Assembly: GCF_008831285.2 (NCBI RefSeq)
Contig: NC_045141.1
Location: forward strand, 2,606,001 to 2,670,000
Source: Nymphaea colorata
Taxonomy: Eukaryota > Streptophyta > Magnoliopsida > Nymphaeales > Nymphaeaceae
Direction: 5' to 3'
DNA length: 64,000 bases
A program made the position numbers and the translations under genes. Below are positions 1 through 11,680 of the stretch, piece by piece (within the stretch, counting starts at the first letter, position 1; each line of letters begins with the position of its first letter). The notes beneath the pieces were generated by a model. It made no database searches. It was given only the letters and a program-made list of their open reading frames with translations, and was not told the DNA's origin.

Positions 1-1111
1 GTATGACGGCTAGCAATGACTGTACTGTATGTATAGACCTCGTGTGGAGGCATTGGGAGGTGTAACTGCACTCGTAGGGTGTATTAACCTCATGTGCTAG
101 CCAGTCATCTTGTGAATGAGTAATGATAATGAAAAAAAAACGAAATGATAAGATATGAGAGGCCAGTGGGATGTGGCTATGTGTTTGGGAGACGTCCCCT
201 TTTTTTTTCTACCACTGGTCTCGCCTGTCAGAGCGCAGGCGGTGCAAGGCCCCAGGGTTCTGTTGTGTGTTGTGCTTGGATCGTTGGACTCCCGCCTTCC
301 CAACCTGGGTGTCCTAGGGAAGGCTGAGTATCTCACCTTGGACTTCACACATCCAGGGATGAGTGCTCTACTGCTGCAGCGGGTGAAATGGATCTATGCT
401 GTTATGGGCCACCACGAGGGTTGCCTCTCGTCTGTAGGCCGCCCGCGGTGTGCACGTGCCTGTGTTGCACCCACAAGAACTATTAATGCACTAAAGTTAA
501 TGAAAATGTAATGTGTATGATAGAATGCATGTGACTGACGTATATGTGAATGATATGAATGCAAGTGTTATGTTTAAACATGCTTCGCATGTGACTGATG
601 TTGTGTTATTGTGGCCATCAAGTGGCTTTTACGTGTCATACTCTGACACGACATAACGATAGATGGGTTGATATTTGTTCTTTTATTTGAGCCTTACTTG
701 AGAGGGTTTGACATTTTCCTGGCTTGTTGCCATACTGCGAAGGCTGAGCCTTCAGTTATTTTCTTTTTCAGGTTTTGGCGGACCCGGGGCAACAGGTTGA
801 GTAGATGGCTTCACTCACGTCCTACTGGGGAGGTTTTGGGATTGTCGTTTGTAGTGCCAGTGCATCATGTTTTGGTTTTGTTGATGTCTTCTTTTTGTTA
901 GGCATCAATGTTATGATTTTGGGCCATTTTGGTCATGCACATAGATGTGAATTTGTATGAAACAAAATGGTTATATAAATGAAAGTTCGCCCAATTGTTT
1001 TGAATTGTTTGGCTCATAGTCTTTTTGAATTGTTGGGTAGTCACACCTCGATGCTTTATGTTTAGGAAAAACAAAAAAAAAGTTTGAGGGTTAAAAGGTC
1101 GGGGTGTGACA
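1..1111 (+). repeat. 5' LTR (3' third) of the Tekay-type element
   Basis: This segment aligns from its first base with 7923-9032, the end of the 3' LTR, and it ends in TGTGACA immediately before the primer-binding site. About 1.9 kb of the LTR lies upstream of the window. It contains a stop-poor stretch (155-511) that is also open in the other LTR copies. Confidence 0.93.
972..980 (+). promoter_or_regulatory. possible TATA box in LTR
   Basis: TATATAAAT lies about 130 bp before the LTR end and is retained in the other LTR at 8896-8904. If it is the core promoter, R plus U5 would be only about 100 bp. The position is plausible but unproven; the motif could equally be background AT-richness. 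Confidence 0.3.
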
Positions 1112-1115
1112 GTTT

Positions 1116-1128
1116 TGGTATCAGAGCC
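1116..1128 (+). other. primer-binding site, tRNA-Met type
   Basis: TGGTATCAGAGCC begins four bases after the LTR end. It is the usual plant retrotransposon complement of the 3' end of initiator methionine tRNA, which primes minus-strand cDNA synthesis. Confidence 0.9.
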
Positions 1129-1347
1129 ATGGCAAACCTCATTATGGATGTGAGTTAAAGCCTATCTGTGAAGCCGTGTTGCCCAGGTACGCATTTGTTT
1201 GATTAGTTGGTTATTGTAGTTTTGATTTTTCAAGTATAAGTATGTAATGTGATCCATGTTTTGAACTTCATGCTAATGCACGTTGTGATTTGACTTGTGA
1301 GTTTGGTATTAGTCGTGATTTGAGAATAAAGGATCTTGTTTGTACAG

Positions 1348-2663
1348 ATGGAATATCATCGTAGGGGTAAGAACCGAGCTGGGCCGTCTTCAGAGGTACA
1401 TAGAGAGCCCAGCCCAACCCATTCTGATGCGCATACTCCGCGGGGTGACAGTGCGTCAGAGCCCCAGTATGCCCAGCTAGGTGGGGGTGCCCAAACCCCA
1501 CCGAGATAGACTCCACCAGTGGATCAACAGACTATATTGCTGACCACGTTGCAGACGCTGACCACGTTAGTGCAGTCGATGGTCGGTAATCAGAGGAGTA
1601 ATGCATCTCTTTCGGGGGACACCAGTGCTCCAGTTCGGAAGAAGGCAACGGCAGTGTCTTATCAGCAATTTATGGCGAACCCTCCTATCTTTTCAGGAGG
1701 GGGCAGTCATGACAAGGCAAAGGACTGGATTGAAGAGGTTGAACGTATTTTTGTGCTTCTGAAGGTGCCAGAAGAAGATAGAGTGAACTATGGCTCCTAT
1801 TTGTTGAAGGGTGATGCCAAGAATTGGTGGCAATCAACTAGTGAGATTCGGTTCGCTGGCCAAGGGTCAATCTCATGGAAGCAGTTTAGAGATTTCTTCT
1901 TCAGCACATACTTTCCAGTGTATGCCAGAGACAAGAAAATGCAAGAATTTCTAAATTTGCAGAAGAATCAGTCGAGCTTAGAAGAGTATATTACGAGATA
2001 TCGGCACTTGGAGGTGTATTTCCCACACCTTTACACTACAGATGAGGCCAGAGCGGGCAAGTTTGTGCGTGGGCTGCGAGATGGACTACGAAGCAAAGTG
2101 TTGACAAGTAGACCTCGTGACTTGGATGAGGCGGTTACAATGGCACGATGCATAGAAGAAGATTGGGTAAGGACATAGAAGGATCATCAGAAGAAAGCAG
2201 GCCAGCATTCACAAGGTGGACGGACACAGGTAAAGCGCCAACACTTTGCGGCAGGACAAGGCCTTATGAGAGGCGGGATGACCGAACTTTTAGACGGAAC
2301 CAACCTACCCGTAGTGAGGCCACACAGGGGTCAGTGGTCACTCCGACTTCTCAGAAGTGCCCCACTTGTTCTCGTATGCACCCCGGGAAGCCGTGCTATC
2401 GGGTGACTGGGGCTTGTTTACACTGCGCAGGTATGGGACACTTCATCAAGGATTGCCCGTTGAAGAAAGAAAGAGAATTGAAGAAGCCGGTTCTTCTAGC
2501 GCACGATAGACGTTTGGACGTGTCTACGCTATTACTGTGGAGGAGCTCCAGGCACACGACCTCGTTGAAGGTACTTTACTTGTCAGTTCTCATATTGCTG
2601 GAGTGTTATTTGATACAGGAGCGACGCATTCTTTTATATCTAGTTGATTTGCTACCTCACTAG
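1348..2663 (+). pseudogene. Tekay-type gag, broken
   Basis: Gag forms the nucleocapsid-like particle that packages element RNA. The frame opens at an ATG at 1348, hits an in-frame TAG at 1507-1509, resumes in the same frame at 1519 and runs to 2178; homology then continues in another frame from about 2148 to 2663. So there is at least one nonsense mutation and one frameshift. The capsid region includes the retrotransposon-gag hallmark around 'AKDWIEEVERIF' and 'LKGDAKNWW'. In the second frame there is a zinc knuckle, CLHCAGMGHFIKDC (CX2CX4HX4C), preceded by the CPTC...PGKPC cysteine cluster usual in this clade. Not functional as a single protein. Confidence 0.88.
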
Positions 2664-3241
2664 AAGTGTCGGCTAGAAGAATGCCGTATGTTTTAAAAGT
2701 TGTTAGCCTTATGCATGCTCAAGACTCGTGTGGTGACTATCTTCCTGATGTGGACGTGGAAATCCACCAACTTCACCTACCCGCACAGTTGGCGATCCTA
2801 GGTCTCAGTGAGTTTGATGTGATTTTGGGTATGGATTGGTTGTATGCGCATCATGCCATTATAGATTGCAGGAAGAAGCAGATACAGATGTTGACTAATG
2901 AGATGCAGCCTGTGGAATTTCATGCTCGTAAGGCCAGTCGAACTGATAAGATAATGGTGTCTGCATTGAAGGCTAAGCGATGGATAGAAAGTGGAAGCGT
3001 TGCCTTCTTGGTCAATGTGTTGATCAATGAGGCTGAACGGATGAAATTGCAGGACGTTGCCGTGGTGAGTGAGTATCCTGATGTGTTTCCTGAGGAATTG
3101 TCGAGTTTGCCTCCAACTCGAGAAGTGGAGTTCAAGATAGAGTTGTTACCAGGAACAACTCCTATTTCTAAGGCACCCTACCGTATGGCATCAGCAGAGT
3201 TAGAAGAGTTGAAGAAGCAACTGCAGGAGCTCTTAGATTAG
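2600..3241 (+). pseudogene. aspartic protease and start of reverse transcriptase, with stops
   Basis: The protease active-site motif DTGATHSFIS is at 2612-2641. An in-frame TGA follows about two codons later, so the larger open stretch starts only at 2666. The second protease signature (VILGMDWLYAHHA) and the reverse-transcriptase lead-in (EYPDVFPEEL, PYRMASAELEELKKQL) are intact. The frame then ends at a TAG (3239-3241), where related elements continue with a coding triplet. The protease would mature the gag-pol polyprotein; here it is split from its neighbours by stops. Confidence 0.85.
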
Positions 3242-3898
3242 GGCTTCATCCGACCTAGTGTGTCACCTTGGGGAGCACCTGTATTGTTTGTGAAAAAGAA
3301 AGATGAGACTATGCGCTTGTGCATAGATTATCGCATGTTGAATCAAGTCACCATCAAGAATAAGAATCCGCTTCCAAGAATTGAAGACTTGTTTGATCAG
3401 GTTAAGAATGCAAAGGTTTTCTCTAAGATCGATCTGAGGACAGGCTACCATCAACTCTTGATAGGGGAGGAAGATGTTTCTAAGACTGCTTTTCGAACCA
3501 GGTATGAGCATTATGAATTCAGGGTCATGCCTTTTGGGCTGACTAATGCTCCCGCAGCGTTCATGGACCTCATGAATCGGGTTTTTCAAGAGTTCTTGGA
3601 TCGTTTTGTTATTGTGTTTGTTGATAATATTTTGGTGTACTCAGAGAGTGAGGCAGAGCACAGAGACCACTTGAGAAGTGTGTTGGGTCTTTTGCGCAAG
3701 CATAAGCTTTACGCCAAATACTCAAAATGTGAATTTTGGCTAGAGAATGTAAACTTTCTGGGTCATGTGATCTCGAAGGATGGAGTATCCGTCGATCCGG
3801 CTAAGGTGTCAGCTGTTCAGGACTGGAGGACACCTTGCAGTGTAACTGAGGTTAGAAGCTTTTTGGGATTGGCAGGATACTATCGCAGGTTCATATAA
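3242..3898 (+). pseudogene. reverse transcriptase palm/fingers with altered active site
   Basis: The region reads as Ty3/gypsy reverse transcriptase: [53 protein letters not shown], then the polymerase box and [20 protein letters not shown]. The box that should read (Y/F)(V/I)DD reads FVDN, so the second catalytic aspartate is replaced by asparagine. An in-frame TAA ends the frame at 3896. The enzyme would copy element RNA into cDNA in the cytoplasmic particle. With the active-site change it is very unlikely to work even if the stops were bypassed. Confidence 0.9.
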
Positions 3899-4522
3899 GA
3901 CTTTTCGAAAATAGCCACGCCCATGACTAAGCTATTGAGAAAAGGAGTGAAGTTTGTGTGGAATGAAGAGTGTGAGAAGAGTTTTCAAACTCTGAATGTC
4001 AAACTTACTACTGCCCCTATTTTGACGCTTCCATCAGGTCATTCTGGTTTTGTGGTGTACACTGATGCTTCGGGGATCGGATATGGTTGTGTGTTGATGC
4101 AGCATGGCCGTGTAGTGGCTTATGCATCAAGGCAGTTGAAGGCCCATGAGCAACACTATCCAACTCATGATTTGGAGTTGGGAGCAGTTGTGTTCGCATT
4201 GAAGATGTGGAGACAATATCTTTATGGTGCAACATTCGAGGTGTTTACAGATCACAAGTCCTTAAAGTATATATCCTCGCAAAGGGATCTCAACTTGAGG
4301 CAAAGAAGATGGATCGAATATTTAAAGGATTATGATTTCACCATATCGTATCATCCAGGCAAGGCGAATGTGGTGGCAGATGCGTTGAGCAGGCATGCCA
4401 AGGCGACAATGTGCAGTATGTTGGCTCGTTCTTGGACATTATTGCAAGATGTGATAGCTTGGCAGCCTTACATTTGTGATGAGAACAAGGCAATGATGAC
4501 GATCTTGATTCGGCATCTTTGA
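3899..4522 (+). pseudogene. RNase H domain of gypsy pol
   Basis: This continues the reverse transcriptase and reads as the RT connection plus RNase [15 protein letters not shown] carries the first acidic residue, [19 protein letters not shown] the conserved glutamate, and [10 protein letters not shown] the next aspartate; the domain ends at [15 protein letters not shown]. It would degrade the RNA strand of the RNA:DNA hybrid. The domain core is intact between a stop before 3899 and another at 4520-4522. Confidence 0.88.
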
Positions 4523-5946
4523 TGGAAGAACTTGTAATGAAACAAAAGGAAGATCCAAAGTTTGCTAAGAACATGGAAGGAAGCAAGAAGACAGATTCTC
4601 TTTGGCATCAAGATGAAGATGGGTCATTGCGGTTTCGGCAGAGATTATGAGTTCCTAGAGATGAAGAGGTGAAGCGTCTGTTGCTTAATGAAGCTCACAA
4701 ATCTAAGTTTTCTATTCACCCTGGCAGTACAAAGATGTTTCAAGATATGAGAAGAAATTTTTGGTGACCTGGAATGAAGCGTGAAATTGCAGAATATGTG
4801 GCAAAATGCTTAGTTTGCCAATAGGTAAAAGCAAAGCATCAGCGGCCAGGAGGATTGTTGCAAAGATTCGATATTCCAGTGTGGAAATGGGAAGACATTA
4901 GGATGGATTTTGTGGTTGGGTTGCCTCGTACCAAAAGACAACAGAATGCCATATGGGTGATTGTTGATCGACTTACGAAGTCCGCTCACTTTCTGCCAAT
5001 CAGAATCAGTCAATCATTGGAAAGTCTCGCAGAGTTGTATATTGGCGAGATAGAGAGATTGCATGGAGTGCCAAAGTCTATCATTTCGGATCGAGATCCG
5101 CGTTTTACCTCTAGGTTTTGGGGGCAATTACAGAGGGCTTTGGGTACCAAGCTTAAGATGAGCACAGCATTCCATCCCCAAACTGATGGGCAATTAGAGA
5201 AGACTATTCAGACCTTAGAAGACATGTTGCGTGCATGTGTCTTAGAGTGGAAAGGAGAATGGGACAAACATGTGAAACTGGCAGAATTAGCTTACAATAA
5301 CAGTTACCACTCTAGTATTGGGATGGCACCGTTTGAGGCTTTATATGGAAGGCCGTGCAAATCTCCAACTTGTTGGACCGATTTAGGTGATGGCAAGATC
5401 GAAAACCCTTTAGTATTGCAACACTACACCGACCAAGTGAAATTGATAAAAAAGAAGTTGTTAACTACTCAGAGTAGACAAAAAAGTTATGTTGACATTC
5501 GTCGCAGAGAATTAGCTTTTGAGGTGGGTGATCATGTGTTTTTAAAGATTTCTCCTACTAAAGGTGTTTTTCGCTTTGGTGTGAAGGGAAAATTGAGCCT
5601 CAGGTTCGTAGGACCTTTTGAGATATTAGAGAAGATTGAAAAGGTGGCATACAGATTAGCGTTACCACCAGATTTGAGTCACGTTCATGACGTCTTCCAT
5701 GTTTCCATGCTTCGAAAATACGTACCAGATCCGACACATGTAAATGATTTTCAAGGTATTATAGTACAAGATAATTTGACAATGGAAGAACAGCTCATTA
5801 GAATTGTGGATCATCGAGAGCAAGTGCTTCGCACTAAAAGAATTCCTTTGGTGAAAGTGGAATGGCAGTACCAAGGGTTGAAGGAGAGTACATGGGAGCA
5901 TGAGGAGGACATGCAGAAGCAATATCCACACTTGTTCTTGCATTGA
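4523..5946 (+). pseudogene. integrase with C-terminal chromodomain
   Basis: The zinc-binding region lies at about 4680-4825 (HKSKFSIHPG, then CLVC) and is interrupted by stops (near 4768 and 4823). From 4855 to 5946 the frame is open for 363 codons. It shows the core domain with MDFVVGLPRT, IISDRDPRFTSRFW and the HPQTDGQLE block, then the HDVFHVSMLRKY segment. The last roughly 55 residues (REQVLRTKRIPLVKVEWQY to the YPHLF tail) look like a chromovirus chromodomain, thought to steer integration to heterochromatin. The protein would insert element cDNA into the chromosome. The N-terminal stops make it a pseudogene. Confidence 0.9.
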
Positions 5947-5980
5947 AGTATGAACTAAATTTCGACGACGAAATTTTCTT

Positions 5981-5995
5981 TTTAGGAGGGTAGGA
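5981..5995 (+). other. polypurine tract
   Basis: A purine-rich run (TTTAGGAGGGTAGGA) sits directly against the 3' LTR start at 5996. This is the expected primer site for plus-strand DNA synthesis. Confidence 0.75.
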
Positions 5996-8900
5996 TGTAA
6001 CGCTCATTGGTTTTGGCAGGTCGGGTCGAGTTAGGGTCCAGACCCGGACCCGACCCCCACTCGCGTAAGGAGCCCGACGCGAGGCCCTTCTCCCTCGCCT
6101 TTCCCTTTTTCCTCCTACGTTGTTCTCCTGGCGGTCTCCCGTGACAGCGCAGAGGGAGAAGAAGGGGCGGTCGGTGTGGTGGTGGCTGGAACGGCGATGG
6201 CAACGGAGGTGGCAGCGGTGACTATGGCGGCGGCGGCTTGGTAAACCCTCTCTCTCTCGTGCGATTTTCCTTTCTCTGCCACTCATGCCCTCTTGTTTTT
6301 TTTCTCTGCCGCACGTCCCTCTTCTTCTCTCTCGCCACTCTCTTTCCCCTTTTCCGCTGGTTCTCTACCGCTCGACCCTCTTCTCACTCACCCGCACTCC
6401 CCCACCTGCTCTTTCTCTCTTTTCTCACCCCCACTGCCGTTTTCCCCCTTGACCGAACCCCTCCTCTCTCTGTCTCTCCTCTCTGTCAGCGTCCCTTCTC
6501 TCTTGTTCATTTCAGCTTTTCCCACTATTACCGTGGGTCTCTCCTAGCAACAGATTTTGTGTTGAACTTTATTTGGACATGTGTTGAATCTTTTTATGGC
6601 GTTTTGGGGTTGGATTGCAGTTTATGGACGTTTTTCCCCTCTTACCAACTAGTAGGGCATGTGGTGAGCAGCAACAGCAAGCAATCTCGAGCATTGGCAC
6701 TTGATCGGACGTGTGAAGTGGTTGCTAGAAGGGTTGTAGCAGTTTGGACGCTTGTTTTGGGGTGAGCGATACCTAATCAAGCTCAAAGTAATGAATATTA
6801 TCTTCTAAAGCATGTATAATTATTGTTCGAGCATGCTAGAGCTTAGAATTGATGATTTTGGGACGCATGTTAGTGATTTTGTTTTTGGGGGAAACTTAGG
6901 ATTTGCGTTGGAAAGTAATGATTCATGTATTTAATGATCGTTTAAGCATGATGGATTAATTTTCAAAGCATTAGGGAAACATGGCAGAGATTGTGATGTT
7001 GTGGAGAACATTTAAAACTGTCTTAGGGAGTGTAGCGCAGACTTCTGTGAACGGGTGTATCATGAAGTTAATTAGGGAAAATATACGTATTTGGATGTGA
7101 CTTTGGGGTTGATGTCTTAATTAAAGAATGTTATTGAGCAAGGAATTAGTGATGGACTGATTGATGGTTGAAGGTTTTGATATTTCGAGGCAACGTCAAG
7201 ACGTAAAGGAGAAGACCTATTGGAGAGCTTGTTGGTCGACACTACCTGCCGACACCCTCTTGAGGCGACGACACGTGCCTCAAGGATTTTATTTTGTAAT
7301 TGTTCGTTTTTGTTTGAATTGTGTAGGTATCTAGTAGAAACCTTATTCTTGTTTATGTTTGCAGGTGCATCGGGCACATCCCGTCGACCTTGAGTTCAAA
7401 GCTTGAAGCATTTTGATGAATTTGGTGAGCGCGCCACAGGTATGGCGACATTCCAGGCAAATCCCTGCCTGGGGCAAATGTGTGATTGTGTGATCCTAGG
7501 ATCAAGGGATCCTAGGATTGTGATGTTAATTGATTGACTGTTTTGTGAATGAGTATATGTATGTTGCTTATATGATATGAATGGGTTAGAAAGATTATTA
7601 GTTATTTGTTTTGAAAATGTTATGTATTGGCATGTGCATGCTAGAATTGATATCTGTTTATGACAAATGAGGCGGGGTATCGAGCCGAGTGTTTCCTCGA
7701 CCCCAATTGTGCATTAGAAAGCATCATAGAATGATAACTACATAGAACAGCTACGAGCCAACCGCAGATCGAGACTACTCTCTGTGGATTGGCTAAGTTT
7801 TTCAAAGAGGTGATTGATGTGAGGATTGATGTGATGATTGATATGAATGTGTACGTTGTTGCATATGCATTGCCATGGGCAACGATGCAAATGGATGAAA
7901 TAGAGGGTAGTTGTACCCGTACTTATGACGGCTAGCAATGACTGTTACTGTATGTATAGACTTCGTGTGGAGGCATTGGGAGGTATAAGTGCACTCGTAG
8001 GGTGTATTAACCTCATGTGCTAGTCAGTCATCTTGTGAATGAGTAATGATAATGAAAAAAAAAACGAAATGATAAGAGATGAGAGGCCAGTGGGATGTGG
8101 CTATGTGTTTGGGAGACGTCCCCTTTTTTTTTCTGCCACTGGTCTCGCCTGTGAGAGCACTGGCGGTGCAAGACCACAGGGTTCTGTTGTGTGTTGTGCT
8201 TGGAGCGTTGGGCTCCCGCCTTCCCAACCTAGGTGTCCTAGGGAAGGCTGAGTATCTCACCTTGGACTTCACACTTCCAGGGATGAGTGCTCTACCGCTG
8301 CAGCGGGTGAAATTGATCCATACTGTTATGGGCCACCACGGGGGTTGTCTCTCGGCTGTAGGCCGCCCGCGGTGTGCACGTGTCTGTGTTGCACCCACAA
8401 GAACTGTTAATGCACTAAAGTTAATGAAAATGTAATGTGTATGATAGAATGCATGTAACTAACGTATATGTGAATGATATGAATGCAAGTGTTATGTTTA
8501 AGCATGCTTCGCATGTGACTGATGTTGTGTTAGTGTGGCCATCAAGTGGCTTTTACGTGTCATACTCTGACACGACATGACGATAGATGGGTTGATATTT
8601 GTTCTTTTATTTGAGCCTTACTTGAGAGGGTTTGGCATTTTCCTGGCTTGTTGCCATACTGCGAAGGCTGAGCCTTCAGTTGTTTTCTTTTTCAGGTTTT
8701 GGCGGACCCGGGGCAACAGGTTGAGCAGATGGCTTCACTCACGTCCTACTGGGGTGGTTTTGGGATTGTCGTTTGTAGTGCCGGCGTGTCATGTTTTGGT
8801 TTTATTGATGTCTTCTTTTTGTTAGGCATCAATGTTATGATTTTGAGGCATTTTGGTCATGCACATAGATGTGAATTTGTATGAAACAAAATGGTTATAT

Positions 8901-9032
8901 AAATGAAAGTTTGCCCCATTTTTTTGAATTGCTTGGCTCATCATCTTTTTGAATTGTTGGGTAGTCACACCTCGATGGTTTATGTTTAGAAAAAAAAAAA
9001 AAGTTTGATGGTTAAAAGGTGGGGGTGTGACA
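5996..9032 (+). repeat. complete 3' LTR (3037 bp) of the Tekay-type element
   Basis: It starts TGTAACG after the polypurine tract and ends TGTGACA. Its last third matches 1-1111 directly. The same LTR family is present in antisense at 60995-61489 and 61490-64000. The first 750 bp is unusually C/T- and G/C-rich for this window. A short repeat of GATCCTAGGA occurs near 7495-7515. A TATA-like motif is at 8896-8904. No host coding sequence is recognisable inside. Confidence 0.93.
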
Positions 9033-9054
9033 AAACGTCATGACTATAATTTTT

Positions 9055-11680
9055 GATGAATTTTTTTTTAGTCCAAAAATATTTTAAAGTAAATCAAAGT
9101 GTACAGAAATCGCTTTTCAAATAACCATGCTTTAAAATTATTAAGCAATGTCACCAACTAACTGCAAACTGCTAACACTTAAATGATGTATTCAATCAAA
9201 CTATCTAGCTGCAAGTTTCAAAGACAATAGGAATATGAAACGTATGACATTTAAAATTCTTAAATTGCAATTTCTAAATCACGACATGAATCTGTTGGGC
9301 AACATCAAATCATCACAAGAACATAACAACCTTGTCACTATCCCTTTTATTTGGATCACTTGAAATGGAAAATTGGGATGAGAACTTGGGAATTTTCAAT
9401 ATGTTGTCAACATTTGGTTTAAGCAAACACATACATTAAGCATTCAAAAAATCAATATTATTTGCTACTACATAAAGTCAAGAGAAACAATGCATGGTCT
9501 CACTACCAAATATGCACATAGATAAAAGCATTTAGCAATAGCATGAACTTACAACGACATTATAATGAATATATGTGCATATGCATGCAATGGCGATTAG
9601 CTGTTGGCATGCTTGCGAATATAATCAAGTTTCTCTTGGCAATTGATTACGGACATTACATGTATGGTGATTCAGCTGACGCTAGTATTTTTCATACAAC
9701 ATTTTATTGAAGTAAAAATTAGTACAGCCACAAGCAACAATAATAATTTCTCAATCTCATGTGGTAGTATTAGAGTTACAGATTGACCACTGCTTTACTC
9801 CATCTAATTAGCCTTTAAAAAAAAATGACCAGTTGGGGAAAATCTTGTTGGCATGAAACAGGTCATCACAATAGGTAATAGTCAAAATATTCACTGACTG
9901 AGTTGCAAAACAAATAAATGACCTAGATGATGGGCATTACCCCCACTCGGCCTCATCAATCATAAGGGAAAACTCCCTCCACCATCCTTATGCCACCAAG
10001 AAATCATGTCACCCTCCTCCAATGAGTAGCTCAGACCAAATATAGTCAAACCAGCAAATGGATTAACCAGTATGAACATCCATTGCTTAATTCAGATATT
10101 TAACCATGTTTTAAGTGCTTAAATTGTTTTGTTCATTTGATTCATCCACCATACATGCTCAACTCATGTCAAATCAAAGAGCATGCCTGAATTGAAATAA
10201 ATTGCATAATACAAATTGCTAGCATTGTGATAAATGTCAATCACATGCACCAACATTTTTTATCTCAAATATGAACTAAAAAACAGATGCATAGTTCATC
10301 AAAATCACAAAACAAGCACATATAAACATATATGTTTCAAATAACCTAGGTCAAAATCCAAGTCTCTTTTCAGTTACTAATCATGTATAACTGTACCTGC
10401 AAAAGTAAAATATTTTTTTATCTCAAATATGAACTAAAACAGATGCATAGTTCATCAAAATCACAAAACAAGCACATATAGACATATATGTTCAAATAAC
10501 CTAGATCCAAATCCAAGTCTCGTTTCAATTACTAATCATGTATAACCGTACCTGCAAAAGTAAAATAGATTGAATACATGACCATTAAGGAAAAAAAAAA
10601 AGTAGGATAAATGTTTCATAGGATTATGACACTGTTTATGAAACATTTGAAAAACCATGGGGTGCTTTTAAATTTTTCTATAAAAGGTGAATGACCGTTA
10701 CTCGCCACACTTTCACTATGCCACTCTAAGGTTGAAGCAAGTAATAACATAATCTCAAAATCTAAATCTCTATCATTACAATAAGTATGTGTTTGCAAAG
10801 GTGTATGTTTAAATAGCATACTCATATTGAAAATAAAACTTTTATGCACAAGCCATATATCAATCATGCTAGCAAAGTTATGGCAAATAAATATTCTTAA
10901 TTGCATGCCTATAATTGTTATATATAGAACAAACAAATAACGTAATAGGACTTTTATGCAAATTTTTTAATCTGAAAACATTTTAAATTAAATCAAAGTA
11001 CATAATTGCTTTTAAAATAACCATAATGAAATTATTAGTCATCCTTACCAACTAAGCCCAAACTACAAACACTAATGTGATGTAATAAATGTAAACCATC
11101 CAACTCAATGTTTCAAAGAAGTAATAACATAAAATGTATGACATTTAAAGTTTTTAAATCACAAAATCCTAATCATGAAGCAGATCAAATGGAAAAAAAT
11201 AGATCATGACACTAACACAGCGACCATGTCACCTCTTTTTATTTAGGTCGCCTAAAAAAGGAAAACTAGGGGGGGTGAGAATATGGGGAATTCTAAATAC
11301 AATCCTTACCCTTGTGTTTAAGCAATGATATATATTAAGCATTCCAATATCAACCTTATCTTACTACTACATAAAGTCTATAAAAAAAACGCATTGATCT
11401 AAATACCAAATATGCACATTGAAAAGAACATTTAATAGTAAGAAGAATTTATAGCAATAGCATCATGAACATATTTGCATATAGCACTAGCATTTTCACA
11501 AAATAGTTCATTAAATAAATTAAGTGTATAACCACAAACAAAAACATCAATCTCTCAATCTCATGTGTCATCTTCTATTTAACTAACCCTTCAAAAAGGG
11601 CAAATTAAAAGTCTTTCTCAAAACTCGTATATTGTGCCAGCATTTTCCAGGGAGAACTTTAGACCACACATGGTCAAATA
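9055..11680 (+). repeat. diverged direct duplication, offset about 1.9 kb
   Basis: The segment from about 9055 to 10030 recurs at about 10955 to 11680. Shared landmarks in the same order are the ATTTTAAA(G/T)TAAATCAAAGT block, the 'accaacta...caaact' block, 'atgacatttaaa', the phrase around CATAAAGTC, and CAATCTCATGTG. The copies differ by many substitutions and indels, so this is old. The function of the repeated unit is unknown; it may be remnants of two LTRs. Confidence 0.6.
10261..10566 (+). repeat. 158-bp tandem duplication
   Basis: A unit starting TATCTCAAATATGAACTAAA occurs at 10261-10410 and again at 10419-10566, ending both times in CCTGCAAAAGTAAAAT. The copies are closely similar, with a few substitutions and small indels. 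Non-coding. Confidence 0.85.

Larger units (their letters stand above)
1..9032 (+). mobile_element. Tekay/Del-type Ty3/gypsy chromovirus, 5' end outside window
   Basis: The element has a direct-repeat LTR pair (1-1111 and 5996-9032), a tRNA-Met primer-binding site, gag, protease, reverse transcriptase, RNase H, integrase with a C-terminal chromodomain, a polypurine tract, and LTR ends TGTAACG and TGTGACA. This domain order (integrase after RNase H) is Ty3/gypsy. The long LTRs (3037 bp) and the chromodomain at the integrase tail point to the Tekay/Del chromovirus clade; that placement is inferred from memory of the families. Coding capacity is lost: gag has a premature stop and a frameshift, pol has several stops, and the reverse transcriptase active site is changed. 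Over 240 aligned LTR bases (661-900 against 8583-8822) I count about 9 differences by eye, so the insertion is fairly young. The target-site duplication cannot be tested because the 5' edge is outside the window. Confidence 0.92.

Noticed and set aside
6238-6765. 175-codon open frame at the start of the 3' LTR
   Set aside because: It lies in C/T-rich LTR sequence and translates to low-complexity Ser/Phe/Pro/Leu; overlapping frames are also open.
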